A stretch of 64,000 nucleotides of DNA, taken from the NCBI GenBank assembly GCA_947184155.2, contig CAMXCT020001454.1, forward strand, positions 50,001-114,000. Reading direction: 5' to 3'. How positions within the stretch are numbered: position 1 is the stretch's first letter; each line of letters begins with the position of its first letter. Under the pieces are notes generated by a model, which did no database searches, was not told the DNA's origin, and worked only from the letters and a program-made list of their open reading frames with translations. A program made the position numbers and the translations under genes. The DNA comes from Cladocopium goreaui (Eukaryota > Sar > Dinophyceae > Suessiales > Symbiodiniaceae). Positions 21,895 to 35,084 of this stretch are shown in pieces.

Positions 21895-23870
21895 TAAAAA
21901 AAAAAAAAAACATGTTCCAAGAAGACAGTTGGAGCCAACTTGGAGCCTCCAAGGGACGAGTACCCTCTTGGTGCCATTCGACCACGGCAAAAGGATCCAT
22001 CTTGCCATATGCATCGAAACTCCTTGAATCCGCAGCCGATTTGCAAATCGGCATGGGTTCGTCTGAAAGGGTTCCACATCTCATGGTCTATTCATGTGTT
22101 TTTCCCCATCGAAATGACAGAAAATCAGGAATCTCCCATGTTGGGACAAGGATGGACAAGGTGTTTAACTGCAACCAAAAATAAACTGCCCTTTCGTGGA
22201 GCACCAAGAACGAACGTTTGACCACACATGCGGCAGTCGATCTAGGCGTCCTTGACTCTCATGATGTAGATGAAAAGAATGGGACTGGTTCGATTCAGAA
22301 GAATCCCATTTGTCTCAGACAAAAAACGATTGAAATTTGCCCTTTGAAATTGTGCAGATTTGATGAAAAGTGGGATCATTTGGGGACAGGAAGTGAAGGG
22401 TTTCACAGTCAAGGTATTGTTATTTGTGCAAGATATGGGATGGATGTGTTTTTTCCACTTCAATTTTTGCCCTTGATTCCAATTTACTAGGACACCGAAG
22501 AGTTTATATAAGTGGTTGCATCCCACATTTCCGATGGCTGTTTCAAACCGTGTGGGTACCAGAATGAATGCCCAAAAAACATAAAAAAATATGTCAAAAA
22601 TCATTTTGCAACCCGTTTTCACACCAAAAGAATGTCCCCTTGCATTTGCAACACAGTTCAGAGACAAGCATCCGTAACAAGTCGGCACGCAACACGCGGA
22701 TCACAACGAAGGATTCCAGTTTTGGTCCCTCTGACTCAGACGCAGGTCTAGCCTTCGGGGTGCTGGATGGACAGCAACAGGAAATGTTTCGGGTGCCATC
22801 ATGGCAACCAGTTTTTTGTCATTTTCATCCACATGTTTGCCAATTTTTCTTTGTAAAATATGCTATGATTAGTGTTGAATTCTATGGTTCATTGTTAATG
22901 AGTTTCAAATCAAAACCATGAATGCGAACAGCACATCATATCCTTTTAACAGTTGTTGAACAAAAAAAATATTGCGTTTCTGATTTTCATCAACCAACAT
23001 GACGCCGTTTGGCACATCGGGCAATGAACTTGTCTAAATACTGTACATTGAATTGTTCGGTAATGTCGCAATCTATTTTTTTTGTTTATGTATCATTTCA
23101 CTCCCGTTCTCTAAACAGTTTGTTAATTACGCTATGTTGATCAATCTGGCAAGGGTGTCCCAAAGAACACAAACATTTCCACTGTCACAGCTGTTGTTGA
23201 CAAACGCCTTCCCTGATTCGGAGCGTCCCAACAATTTCGGATGATAGCCCACATGGTGCGAATGGCCGCAACCCATGGCCCATTATTATGAAACCGCCCC
23301 AATGGCACACAGCGCACATGTCTGAGCCCATGAATGGCAAGCCCAAACATGGTCAAATGCTCTGCGTCAACATTCCAAAATCAAAATGTCCACTGTAAAA
23401 TCCGTGGTAAGATCGCGGATTTTAAATTTCCAGAAAATGTTCATTATTCCAATTGACCTCATTCGCGAGCAAATGTTGTCATTGCCCCAAGAAAATTGTA
23501 ACACGAAAACATGACCAATTAGCGTAATGTCCAATAAATCCCACGATTTTTTTTGGTATAATTTTAGACTATGTGTTTTGATTGGCCTGGGAAAAAAAAA
23601 CTGCAAAACGCCACCGCAAATATAACGTTTTGAAACCAACAAGCAAAACACCTGGATCACAATGTCTTACGCCCCGAAAGCGCACCAGCAAAATGTGTCG
23701 TTTCCGATTCCCCAGACATGCTTTCAAACAACCCATTTTGTCATTGAGCAGTAGTTATTGCAACGAAGGAAGTTTGGATGGACACAAAACAATCTACAGT
23801 ATCAAAAACAACCACCCAAAACCAGGTGTTTTATGCAAATGACTTTGGCCACTGATTGTGGATAGCGTGC
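21895..23870. other. Intergenic, no gene recognised
   Basis: Starts with an A run (21896-21910). It includes a perfect 18-bp palindrome at 22035-22052. Several short frames on both strands show no domain or composition suggesting a gene. Confidence 0.5.
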
Positions 23871-23899
23871 GCGAAGCGGGTGAAACACTGTGATTTTGG

Positions 23900-24555
23900 G
23901 TGAGGCAACATGTTCAGTTTTTTCGGCGCAATGGTCAGGTTCCAAGCGTTAAATGGGTGAATTATTGTGTTCTCATGTTTTGGGTGGTTCCAAAGGACGA
24001 TGGCCCAAGCAAACGCGCGAATATGGGCATTGATTTAAAAAAAACTATGTCACGGGCAGCTGCTGCTAACGTTTCTCCACTTCTTAGCAAACATCGGAAA
24101 ACAAGGACAACAGCTACAGCTAAGGCAACCGGTGGAAATTTGCTGTGCAACCAACCAAGCAACACTTGGGGTGCTTCTATGGTGAAAGGAGGTGACCTGG
24201 CTGGGAATTTTCTCTGTTGCCATGCCTTATACGAACACAAAACTCCTGATAAACGCTTACGCAAGGAGGGCTGGAGTTGCTGTACTGCTCAAATGGTGTC
24301 ACCTGCCAAAGGTAGAGGTTCACCTTCCTCTCAAACAAATTCCAAACAGTTTGAAAGGTGCTGGTCAGCGACTAAATGGGAATTTTCCGACATGCTGTTT
24401 TTGGTTGCAAATGCCCGAAGAACCTTTTACGGCTTTGTCATACCTAGTGGCAGTGGGTGGTTGAAGAGCTAAATCTGCTAGTTTTCCCAATTCTTCGCGC
24501 CTTTTGATACGTTCCTGCTTGGCAGCTGCTTAAACTATTCTACGTTTCCCCATTT
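23900..24555 (-). pseudogene. Decayed tyrosine recombinase gene
   Basis: Starting from a minus-strand ATG near 24553 (MGKRRIV) the reading continues, with in-frame stops and frame changes, through KQERIKRREELGKLADLALQ and PTATRYDKAVK, typical of an N-terminal core-binding domain of a YR. It then passes through VLVFRCLLRSGETLA near 24080, which matches the first catalytic-arginine box of DIRS-type recombinases. The C-terminal HxxR and tyrosine boxes were not found. It may be a fragment of another YR retroelement; no repeats border it. Confidence 0.55.
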
Positions 24556-24559
24556 TCGC

Positions 24560-25210
24560 TGCTGGGGTCTTCTGTTCGGCCTGTCGGCCGGATTTCAGGA
24601 AGATTCTACGTATGACAAGACCAGGAATATCCGAGAGGCAATTAGCAGAGACACTATTTTTTTACAAACCAACCCTTGTTTGTGGGGTGACGACCGGTTT
24701 TTTAATTTGCAAAAACATCTTGTGTAACCACAAGGCCCGCGGAGTATGCTGTCATTTGTGTCCATGTTTCTTGCATGACCAAACGTTTCTGTAAACTGAG
24801 GTTTCCAATTTTGGAATAGTTTTCAACTGGCAAGCTGCCTATACAAACGGGGTGAGAACACTGCACAAAACTCTATACCCCGCCTTTGGGTTGTGAGTGC
24901 ATTTCCTCTCATCCACCCAAACTAGAGTGCCTTTCTACCTTTGGGAAAAAAACATCGTAGTTTCAACTCCGAGAGGACAGCGTCTATGTCCCATCGCATG
25001 TGGGCCTTGGATTCTTAAGGTAGTAAAGCAACAGTTTGTCACTCACTTTCAACGGTCAGTTGCGCTTTCACAACAAGACCATTTGTCTACGTGAAACTGC
25101 CAACATAGGATCGCGTTAACCTATGTCTGGTCTTTCGATTGCAAAATGCAAACACCAATCCAAAGCCCACTGCGACCGCTTCACCCCATTAGATCGTGTC
25201 AGCTCATGGC
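24560..25210. other. Intergenic, no gene recognised
   Basis: Short frames only. It lies between the decayed recombinase and the end of the decayed copia element. Confidence 0.5.
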
Positions 25211-25216
25211 GGTGGC

Positions 25217-25986
25217 TCATTTCATTGCTGGGGGTTCCATATGTTCTTCTCCGCGCACATCCACCATGTTGGCCTCAAACAGTTGCTGCCACAACTCTTC
25301 GTCAGAAACTTCACGTTTTTCACTCACCATATATGGATTCTTCTCGTCTTCCCATGCCTCTGGGCTGTCTATTCCAGCTTCATCTTCAGGCTCCTGTTCA
25401 TCTGATGATTGGTCGTTGCCGTCTGGATGATTTTCATCTCCATCCATCTCGCGAATCTCGTGCCAGTATCCAGGGTCTGACACCTGTAGTATCGAGTCTC
25501 TTCTGTTGCAATCGTTTCACCATTGCTGTCAATTTCGTGGCTCTCCATGTGTCGAACCATCTCTGCTGCAATGTCAAAGGCTTGGCCAGCCTGTTGACAT
25601 TCTCTTATCACAACGTTCTGGGCAACCATGAATCTTGGAAAATATTCATCATGCTGTCAGACCAGTCATCGACCTGACTGAACATTGTCAGTCATGTTTG
25701 CCTTTTCTGCAAGGCTAAGTTCCCGCATACATAGCTTGAGCATTTCCTGTAGCGCTCCTTTCCTCTCTCTGTTGGTAAGCATTTTTGTTGCCTCTTGATA
25801 CCCGCTTTTGCACTCTGTCACATAGCCAGTACAGTGCTCCTTCCAGTCTGAAATCAGCTGCTGAGATAGAGTAAGATATTTCATCCCGAACCTTCGTGGG
25901 TTTGCTGAATACCTACGGGGGGGACTGCAAGGATGAAAAGGAGTGCAGTTGATATCATATTGATTGGGCTCCATGTGCTGCACCAC
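25217..25986 (-). pseudogene. Downstream ORF of decayed copia element, acidic
   Basis: Three overlapping minus-strand frames read as one protein with frameshifts near 25480 and 25650. They include ISDWKEHCTGYVTECKSGYQ, then QAFDIAAEMVRHMESHEIDS, then an Asp/Glu-rich tail (DGNDQSSDEQEPEDEAGID). It lies 3' of the copia RNase H on the same strand. No family is recognised. A downstream ORF is also present in the copia element at 62780-63301, but I see no obvious similarity between the two. Confidence 0.42.
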
Positions 25987-25989
25987 CAG

Positions 25990-27350
25990 CTCAAGGCGTT
26001 TGGTGATCCCTCATGAATCATCTGCAGCAGGTTGGGAAAATGGTTCCCTTCAGCCAAACTCATCACGCTGAAAATTGAAAGCGCACGGAAGGATTGCTTG
26101 GCCATTTGGTTGCTTTTACTGGTTTTGGCTTGGCCAATTTGTATACTCTTGCAAACTCTGTCTCTCCTACAGATTCTCCATTGCAAACAAAACCAAACGT
26201 GTGGAGAAGGGAAAGGTGTCTGTCCTTGGCTAGCGACTTGGTGTTGAGGTCTGCCATGTTGTAATGTTTTCACTTGCTTAATGCACAGATCACCAGAAGC
26301 TTGAAGCCAAAGAAGCTGCCCTTTGATATGTCGCCGTATGCCAGCACCAAGTTTCTTTAATAACATGTTCACTGCTGTATTTTCGGTTTGTAAGACAAGA
26401 CAACTGGTCGTACTTCATCATCAGTCAGGAACGAGAGAATGTGATGGAGAAAAAAAGAATCACAAACAGCTGATGTAGCCGCATACCACTCGGCTTCGGT
26501 GCTACTCAAACTCAAACTGATGCAATTCTGGGCCCCGCTCGTTGACCAAATCACAATACCATTCAAAACATGCACTGCCGCTGATCTTGATCGGTTTTGA
26601 CCAGTCTCAGCCTGAAAACGTTTCAATGAGATTGTTTGCGTTTCCGTTTCACTTCCACACATAGTTCCCTGAAAACAGCTGCCTTTGCTTGCTTTCCCCA
26701 TTCTCAACGCAAAGCTCTTGCTGAACCTCATGTGCCCGACAAGTCTGCCAAAATCCACCCAAGCTTGCTTTTTTGGGTTTTTCAAGAAAGATGCCAGGCT
26801 TTTCGCTGCAAACTGCAAATCAAAACGTTCTTGACTCACATACATTGCAATTCCAGCCATTGACTTGAACTCTCCGGTCCACTCAAAGCTTCAGCAAAGG
26901 TTGTTGCATCGCAGCATCTAAGGAAGAGGAGGTAGAGGAACTGTTGCAAGGAGCTTTGCAAAGTTTCAGTGAATACCTTTCAATCATTGCATGGATATGC
27001 TTCTCCTCTGGATACACAGTGATCTCTGCATATTGGAGTTCCACCATGTGAAACCGCTTCCGAAACTCGAAGGTTCCACCCGAATTCTGTCCACCACTGG
27101 TGAGCTCAGCTTGAACTCTTCTTTCAATCCAAGAAGAAAAACATCTGTGATACACTTTTGATCACCAAGAAAAAACGTCATCACCATGCAAAACCATTGC
27201 AGACTTCAATTGAATCCTACAAACACAACGCTGCTCGGTGCATATCGTAGCGTTGAACTTCTTCTTCAGCACATTGGTCAAATGCTGATACCAGAGCATA
27301 TCTGCTCCAAGTGTTTGATGAAAACGAAGGCATAAATTTGATGGGCGCAT
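25990..27350 (-). pseudogene. Decayed Ty1/copia pol (RT and RNase H)
   Basis: Fragments in several minus-strand frames line up as copia pol. They are GADMLWYQHLTNVLKKKF and LHGDDVFFLGD (the copia catalytic DD box, near 27175), then AGIAMYVSQERFDLQFAAKS and WVDFGRLVGHMRFSKS near 26700-26860. RNase H follows with ISLSLSSTEAEWYAATSA near 26490, then RRHIKGQLLWLQ and MADLNTKSLAKDRHLSLLH near 26200. Stops and frame changes between fragments show it is dead. Gag, protease and integrase were not found upstream, and LTRs were not identified. Confidence 0.72.
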
Positions 27351-27359
27351 CGTTGTTTT

Positions 27360-28320
27360 TGCCGCCGGTCACATGGGTGCTTTTTGCGCTTAAGTAAACA
27401 AATTCGTTGGGGAACCTGGTTGCAAAGCAAGCTCATGTAAGTCTCTTGTCAAAGCAGCTCCAGATGCGCAGCACATTAGGCACAGCTGCAACCAGACTGT
27501 GATTCAGCGCAGTGTATGCGGCAGCATGCGCTTATTTGTTGCGACACAAAAAGCAAAGAAGGGAGCTGGGACAGGTTTAATTCTCATAAAGGACAACGAC
27601 AAGCCTGATGCTGTGGGCTGTGGGCCACAAACGGGCGCACTTCTCAAGCTCAAGCTCCGTCTCTGTTTGCTTCTAGCGACAAGACCGCATGGTGGCTTGA
27701 AACTGCAGGCACGTCTCATCCAGGTTCAACACAAGCACACGCTTTTAAAGCCGTTGTTTTGCGATAAAGAAATCACCAAACCTGTTCAAAAAAAACATTA
27801 AATTATCGACCCAATTTTTGGGTCCGGAAAACAGCCCCAAAACCAGCGCCCTCAGAATGAAACTTTCAATTGCGGGGAACCATTTCTAGGGCCACTCAGC
27901 GGTGCCATTTTTGGGGACCATATTTGGCCCTGCGCGCCTTGTTTCTCGTAGCTTCCATGGCCTGTCTGACAGAAGCTGGCTGCAATTTTTTGCAGGGAAG
28001 TCGCCAAGGCCGATGGATCCCATAGACCTCAACCATGTCGGCAGAAACGGAAATGCGTCCTGACAAAGATATCATGTTTCCTCCGTCATTCACTCCCTTG
28101 AAGCTAAGCCAGCTGTGGAACGCGGCTCATGCTGAGCACGGAAACAAAAACATTCACCGATAGCTCACTAGCGCAAAAAAACATGCCCTGGCGTGCGTGA
28201 TTCACCACCAATTACAATCTCATCAGCAAAAAGCTCTTGGGGTCTAGATCGGTCGGTTTTAAGTTACAACCCACTTTTAGTATTTGAAAAAAAAAAGGAA
28301 AATGAGAAAAAATAGACAAT
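27360..28320. other. Intergenic, no gene recognised
   Basis: Upstream side of the decayed copia pol. No integrase or gag motif was found. Short frames at 27499-27801 have no support. Confidence 0.45.
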
Positions 28321-28328
28321 TTTGGTAT

Positions 28329-28524
28329 GTCCATCATCCATTTTTTTTGATAAAAATTAGCTGTTTAAATTCAAAATTAAATTTTACATTCTGTCCATCA
28401 TCCAGTGTATTATTCAAAAGTAAAATGATAATTTTCATGATAAATTCATTTAGGTACGTCCATCATCCAGTTTTATCACTTGTTGTTTTTTTTGAATGAG
28501 AAAATCTAGTATGTCCAGCATGCC
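28329..28524. repeat. Degenerate 64-bp-period repeat
   Basis: The phrase GTCCATCATCCA recurs at 28329, 28393 and 28458, and as a variant at 28513. Spacings are 64, 65 and 55, with AT-rich DNA between. It looks like a decayed tandem repeat. Confidence 0.6.
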
Positions 28525-29098
28525 AGGATTTATTTTTAAATTAACAACCTGAGTTCTGAAATATTTCATTCTTAGATTCAAAGCAATGACAGATGTAACC
28601 CTGGAATCTGCTGTTCTTTTGAAAAAAGGATATGAACAATGGAAAAAAGGAGCTCCAGTTCAATAAATTGAGTTTAAAACATGATCAATGATGTTTGAAA
28701 TAATTGGATAAAAAAATCGATGATATTACTATTGATATTCTTATTTGGAACTGTCTTGAAATTAATAAATAAGCGGAATATTCAAAAAATAAAAATGGCA
28801 TGAACCAATGAATGTATGTATAATATGCAATGTAATGAAATGTAATGTATTGAAAATATTGTAAAATTTACTGTCTTGTCATTTTGAATTTAAATAGATC
28901 CAGCCAAAGGTCACACCGACACAATGATTGTCTTCCTCTCACACAGGTATTGTTGCTGTTACAAGTCACGTGACCTGGGACAATCATGTCAAGTTAATGC
29001 AGCAACAGCCGCATCATCATCATTGATTGGGTCTTTGTGACCCGAAATTCAGTTTGATGGTGAATTATATATGCAAAATCATTGGATCATCAATCAGT

Positions 29099-30360
29099 TC
29101 AACGATCACATGGCCGATTCCACACGGTTTTGCCAAACTTGTTCTCAAATTCCCTGATCGAGATTTCTTCACAACGACACAATCTTTGCAAAATTGCTTT
29201 GAGAGGACCGCGCTCGTTCCTGGCAGAAACACTGTTGACAAAAAAATGTGATATTATCTTATTTTTGCTGGAAAAAATAACTGGATCACCCACTGAGTCA
29301 CTGACACTGACATTGGAAAGAAAAAGATTATGATTTAGATGAATACATCAAGTTGTCACGTCAAGCATCTTGGGAAGCCACTTTTTCGTTGGACCGAGCC
29401 AACAACTCAAACATAATTTGTCACAACTGACAAGTTCCAGGTCTGTAAGTTGATCGATAGTGCGATATGTGGTAGACTTAGACATGGCTGCAGCGCAAAG
29501 CCCAAGAAAAATGAAAACTACCACAGTAACATCCAAGACCCAAAAGGTGCTGCAAATTGCACATCAGATGAATAAAAAATAGGACACGTGAAACGAGATG
29601 TGCCACTCACTAAGTGCTTTTCTGTGGATGTCAAGAAAAATCAACAGTCATGAGTCATGAATGATCTTTATCACTATATTTTCATGACGTACAGTGTCGA
29701 GTCATGTTCAGACTCAGCATTGCACCATCATCGCAGTATTATTATTTATCCTCACGCGCCATCGTCATCATCATCACATCAGGCAATTCATGCCGACAGG
29801 AACTAACTATATGTACAGTAGACAATCATGTCACCTAGGACAATGATGTCATGGTCATTGAGTCATTCAATTACAACCATGACAACAGCAGTCCTGACAC
29901 TAACTGGCTGATAATGATAATTACTCGTAATTATTCGTCATTGTAAATTTAGAATATCTTGGACATTGAAATCATTGGACGCAGTGTCACAGATTGACGG
30001 TCTGCTTTGTGGGTGCGGTTACCTGGCTGGTGGCAAAAAAAATGAGTCAGTGAATGAGTGTGTAGTGCAAGCTGACCATTCATACGCATTCTTGTTCTTC
30101 TTCCTTCTGAGATTCTGTCTCCGAATTTGACAAATACATGCTGCATATCTCATTCATTTGCCAAAGAATGTTCGCCAACTCCCTAACCAAGGCGTCAATT
30201 TCAGAAAAAAGTATTTGATTGGACTTAGCCGTCATCCTTGCACATGCCATGATGCAGTGAGATGGAAGAGCATCAAAATACTTCTTCAGGGCACGAGCCT
30301 GCCCTTGTAACGCAAACGGTCCAAATGACACATCCAGCATCTCAAAGATGAACTTTGTCT
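29099..30360 (-). CDS. Possible three-exon host gene with a membrane segment
   Basis: Three minus-strand open segments follow acceptor-like sites: about 30360-30088 after TTTTTCAG (KFIFEMLDVSFGPFALQG ... EIDALVRELANILWQMNE), about 29565-29352 after AATTTGCAG (a hydrophobic stretch LDVTVVVFIFLGLCAAA, then ELVSCDKLCLSCWLG) and about 29243-29110 after TTTTGTCAACAG (RGPLKAILQRLCRCEE). Donors near GC|GTATGA, GAC|GTGACA and ATC|GTTGAA are plausible. Unlike the gene at 14 kb the acceptors are not AG|G, which lowers confidence. The product is unknown; the middle exon could place it in a membrane. Confidence 0.33.
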
Positions 30361-30392
30361 GAAAAAGTTTGCAAAATGGGCCAACATATCAT

Positions 30393-30537
30393 GGAGCGCC
30401 TCGAATGGCAACAAACCTGCTTATCATGGCTCCCAAAACAGGATCCAAAAAACTAGTAGAAACATGGCAGCCAGAAAGGGACCTCGACTGTACAAGAAAC
30501 AAAGTGGGACGCAGGAGAGAAAAAGCATGTATTACTC
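30393..30537 (+). repeat. Dispersed repeat, copy 1
   Basis: About 145 bp nearly identical to 53215-53359 on the same strand, and partly to 50868-50938 on the opposite strand. Differences are a few substitutions and small indels. No gene is recognised in it. Confidence 0.85.
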
Positions 30538-30539
30538 CT

Positions 30540-31190
30540 TGATTTTAACTGTGTACCTTTCTGGCGAATGTATGTTTTATATTTGGGGATCTGGATTTCA
30601 TACGCGTCACCCACAACTTGAGCAACGGAAGGCTAACTTGAACGTCACAGATTCATTCTCAACTTTCAGCAATTGTGGAAGGCCTGAGGCTTATTCTTCT
30701 AGTGTCTACTCATTCACCCCTGCTTTTGCCAGTGGAGATGCGACGGCCCCCGTTGAGCGTGTTTACATGTTCCTGGTTTTCTTGTGTGATACTAAGGATA
30801 CTAAGGTCCACGGAGAGCCGCGAGCTAAGCTGTGAGTCGCCCACCTGAGGAATCCCTAAGGTACACCCACCTTCCCCGAGTACTCTTTTGGAAGGTTTCT
30901 CACCCTGAATTCGTTTGGCTGCCCCTGCCTGTCCCTGACTTGGTTGCTGGCTACCCTCATGGCTGCTTGGGGGGGTGCAGTGTAGCCGGCCGATGCCATG
31001 GAGTAGGCAGCACTGCAGCAAGGGGAACTGGCCTGTCCGGAGCCGCTCCCTGCTCTGCTGCCTAGGGCGCCCGCGCGCAGCAAAGCCTGCTTTCATGGCT
31101 CGTTCTGGAGTTGGAATCAGCAGACTTCTGCCCCACTCTTTGGGTGAGTGGACGCGTTGTCCTGGACGTCCTATGTCAGATGAGCCCCTT
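30540..31190. other. No gene recognised
   Basis: A 190-codon minus-strand frame (30710-31282) exists but shows no domain. The plus strand near 30900-31190 has coding-like words and may be eroded 5' sequence of the helicase pseudogene. Confidence 0.4.
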
Positions 31191-34100
31191 ACTGCATGCA
31201 CTGGTTGATGGCGATGATCCTCACGAAGTGCCTGAACAGTCAGTGCGATGATGCATGTTTTATTGTTTGACCCCTTCACCAACGAATTTGATGACGCTTC
31301 TCCTGGACGACTTCTTCGACAAGTCGCTCAGTTATATGCTGGCAGTCTGGCTCTGCCAGCTTTTTCTTTGTCTGGGCCCGCGGTGCCGGCCCATCTTGGA
31401 ACGGCACTGCTAAGAGCAACTGACTGTACTACCAGGAATTGATGACAGAGCAACGCGCGTCAATGGATTCCTGGAACCTCCTACGGACTGTACACCCATG
31501 CTTTGTGGCAACTACCAGAACCTTTGAAGCTGACCAACCTGTTCGAAGATAGACAAAGCACGCCTGAGAGGACTCTGAGGTGGCTGCCGTAGTGTACAGA
31601 AGCCTTTAGCAATTTTGTTGCTGCTTTTCACCCCCTTTTGTTTGGGCCATAGACTTGCTAATTCGTTTTGTGCATATTTCAGAGACACGTTGGGCGAATC
31701 CCCATCGTGTCGGACGCAATCCTGGTGATCCTGGTGTGGGCTCAAAGGCAGATGTGAAGTCATCGGATATCGCCAAGAAAGAACTACTGCCATCTACGTT
31801 CCCATCAGCCACACGACAGGTCTCAATGAAGTACATTACACGTGGGCAGGCACATTCGTTCTTGAGGCACTATGCACCGTCTATCCCACCATAAATTTCG
31901 CATTAATGGACTCTGACTGTGTCCCCACCGCACTTTTTGAAGTAGCTGACCTCGTCACCTTGATGACTGACCAAGCCAGCCGAGAAGAAGCAACGCAGAG
32001 CTACACAGTGGCCAGTGCGCGTGATTGTCCACCGGCAGTACTCCTTATGACTGAATCCACAGCTGAGCTTAATGCTGGCCTCGTTGTGGTCACAGGGCAT
32101 GTGCCAACGACGTCGTCCGATGTAAGCATGGAGACAGAGACCGATCCCGAACCTGCTAAAGATACCCCCACAGCAGGAGCAGATGACAGCGACTCCAGAG
32201 CCCACAAAGCCCGCCGCATTGCAGCGCCGGCTGCCAGCAAGTCCCCGACCGAGTGGGAAAAAGAGCTTTGCCGCAGCCGAGCTCGCCTACTGGCCACATC
32301 GGCCGTTTATGAAGAATTTTCGGATGCATTACTTGGTGGACTGCTCCTCACTCCGCTGCTTGGATGCAAAGCAAGAACTCCCCTGGAGTGGACCCACGCT
32401 TGGGCTATGCCAGGAGAATGGGCCGGACAAGTGGCATTCCCCATCCAGCCCCACATATAGCGTGGCCAAGGCACGGACATGGTAGATACCTGCGACCTGG
32501 CTTTATTGGAAGAACACCGCCATTCCTTACATGGGCCAGACCAATCTTCGAGCAGGGAGCACTCTCACCCATGTCAACTTTCCCAGCCGACTTTCCAATC
32601 CTCTGTTGCCAGGAGACAAATTGTTCCAGAGCAAAGATGTGGACAGCAATCATTCGCTGCCTCCCATTGTCCATGCATACCAAGGCAACAAAGTCAGCCT
32701 GGGACGCAAACTGCAAGAGTGGCAGGAGAAGGGGCTTGCTCCACTGGGTACTGCCCTCCTAGGCGTTGAACAAATGCCCCCGCTCTGGACTCATTCAAAC
32801 GGGTGCGACTTCGTCAGAGGTGGACGATTCGTAGTTAAACCTCGCGTGGCAGCCACACGCGCCCTTACACCAACGCAAGTGTTGTTGCTCCAAAGCCTGT
32901 GGGTACCAGTACAAACACCACATCAGTTCAACACACAGCCACCGTGGACGTCGGATTGCAGTAAGCACGTTTTGTGGGCAACATGCTAGCCTGCAGCTCC
33001 CAGCCGATGCCGCCCAGCCGCGAAGGCTCCAATTAGAGTCGAGCAGCTCAGAACTCTCCATCCATGAAATCATCTCGAGCCATGCCGACCCCAAGTACCG
33101 AGATTGGCAAACTGTCATTCTTGAGAGTACGCTCTGGCAGATTAACCCCACTGACACAGGAGACCTGATTGCTCAGTGTACAGGGTTAGGAGGAAGCGAA
33201 TTGGCTGAAGAATGGGATGTACTGCTCGCTTGCAAGAAGGACGCCCATGTCTACGGGCCATCGTTGGGCAAGCAGGACGATTGGAATACCAAAAAAGGCA
33301 CTATCGCAGGTACTGCCCACACACAAGAATACCTCATGAACCATTTGGGCCTCTTCCCAGTTGGGGCGCATGCATGGTGCCACGTGAAGGGCGTCCAATT
33401 GCACCCGCAAGTTCAAGCGCAGATCATACACAGAGCCCGACGGGTATTGCAATTCGGTCCAATCACCCCAGCACACCGCAAACCGCCATGGACAGGATAC
33501 AAACAGAGCCTTCGACTCTTCACTCAACTGATTACAGCGCACCCCTTAACAGGAATCTGCAGACCACCGAACCTCACTACAGCAGAATCCAATCGGCTGA
33601 CAGAACAGTTTGGAGTAGGCCTATCGATCCGCGGACGCAGTGCAGGGTCGTATGCAGGCATGGTGTGGGAAGAAATCCTAGCAGAATTCCCCAACTTCAT
33701 CGGCACAACCGTGCTGGCAGCTGTGGCTTCCCCCCCAACTATATGACACAACCAAAACGCTCTGTGAAGAGACAACTGCACCTGATTCACCATGCTGAAG
33801 ACCGCTTGTGCGTATGGAACCCATCCAGGGCTGACATGGTGCAACTCCGACAGTTTGACTTCAGGATCACCTATGTCACAGGTTGGAGGGCCTACCTTGG
33901 CAACGCACAGCACAACTATGCACATTGGACGAAAGTAGCGCTCCCAGAAGGACGACATGACCTTTCCACCCTCGAACAGATACCTGGCGTACTGCCGTTT
34001 GAAGTCTACGCACAAGCCCCACTAAGACTGATCTCATGGTGCAGCTTCGAACTCGACCACCGAGCAAAAGCTTTGGTGCGAGAATTGGCCATACTGTGCG

Positions 34101-35084
34101 AGACCTCCACCACAACCATCGCAGAGCTGGTAGAGCACATAGGACAACGCCATGCCAACATCCACACTGAACAAGCCGCCATACCTAGCCACGCTGGCCA
34201 CGTGCACATTGCATCAAGAGCACAAATGCCAAGCTACACCACAATGGTCCAACAGTTCCTAGGTACACTGAAGCTGCCTATGGCCATCTACATGCTTGAC
34301 TACTACCTGCCCATGCTAAGCCCAAATGATGGCTACAATGAAACAGGGCTCACCATGCAGAGCGCTGGCCCTGTCCGTGAGGAATGGCACCCCATTCAAC
34401 TGTCGTACCTATTTGAAGGAAGCGAGTTCGGCCACTGGAAAGTCACAGGGGGATATGATGCCTTTGCCTTCCGACATCCCAGCCTCGCCCAGACAGATGT
34501 ATGCCAATTGTTGGAAAGTGAAGCACACCATCACAAGGTCTGTCCTATTGGGACGGGGCGACTCATCGCAATGGTAGGGGTAGCCCACGCAGAAGATGCA
34601 ACTACAGGAACACTCTCTGTCCTGTTTGGGCTAGTCCTAGGGATCACGCCACGGACAAGCAAGAATAAGAACGAACTCCCCGCTGCCCGCATACACCGCC
34701 AATGCAACCCCGAGGCCATTGAAGTAGCTTTCCTAACAGTACCAGCCACGGAATTCTTTGCGGAGGATCAGTTTCAGGTATTGCAAGATCGTTACTTAGC
34801 ACGAGGACATGGCCTATCGGCCACGGTCCCCACCAATGCAGCACTTACGAATTTCCTACTTAAAGATATGTGGATGTTTGGAATCACCAAGTCCACAAGT
34901 GAGCTGACTGCTGTTGCGCAGACACAAGAGTGCCGCTATCACTTAGGGCTTGGAATCAACAATGTGCAAGTTGCAGTGAACGGCATGGACGGAGACAAGC
35001 GATCCTATTTGTTGTCATTATGTGGTCAACTTTTGAAACAAGTCCTCACCGCATGCCATATTGCAATTCAAGCAAGCCCTGGAT

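Noticed and set aside
22035..22052. Perfect 18-bp palindrome as an operator
   Set aside because: An isolated palindrome with no nearby gene; no support for a regulatory role.
22242..22688. 148-codon minus-strand ORF
   Set aside because: No recognisable domain, no splice context and atypical composition; likely chance.
30710..31282. 190-codon minus-strand frame
   Set aside because: No motif; it overlaps plus-strand sequence that seems to be helicase 5' remnant.
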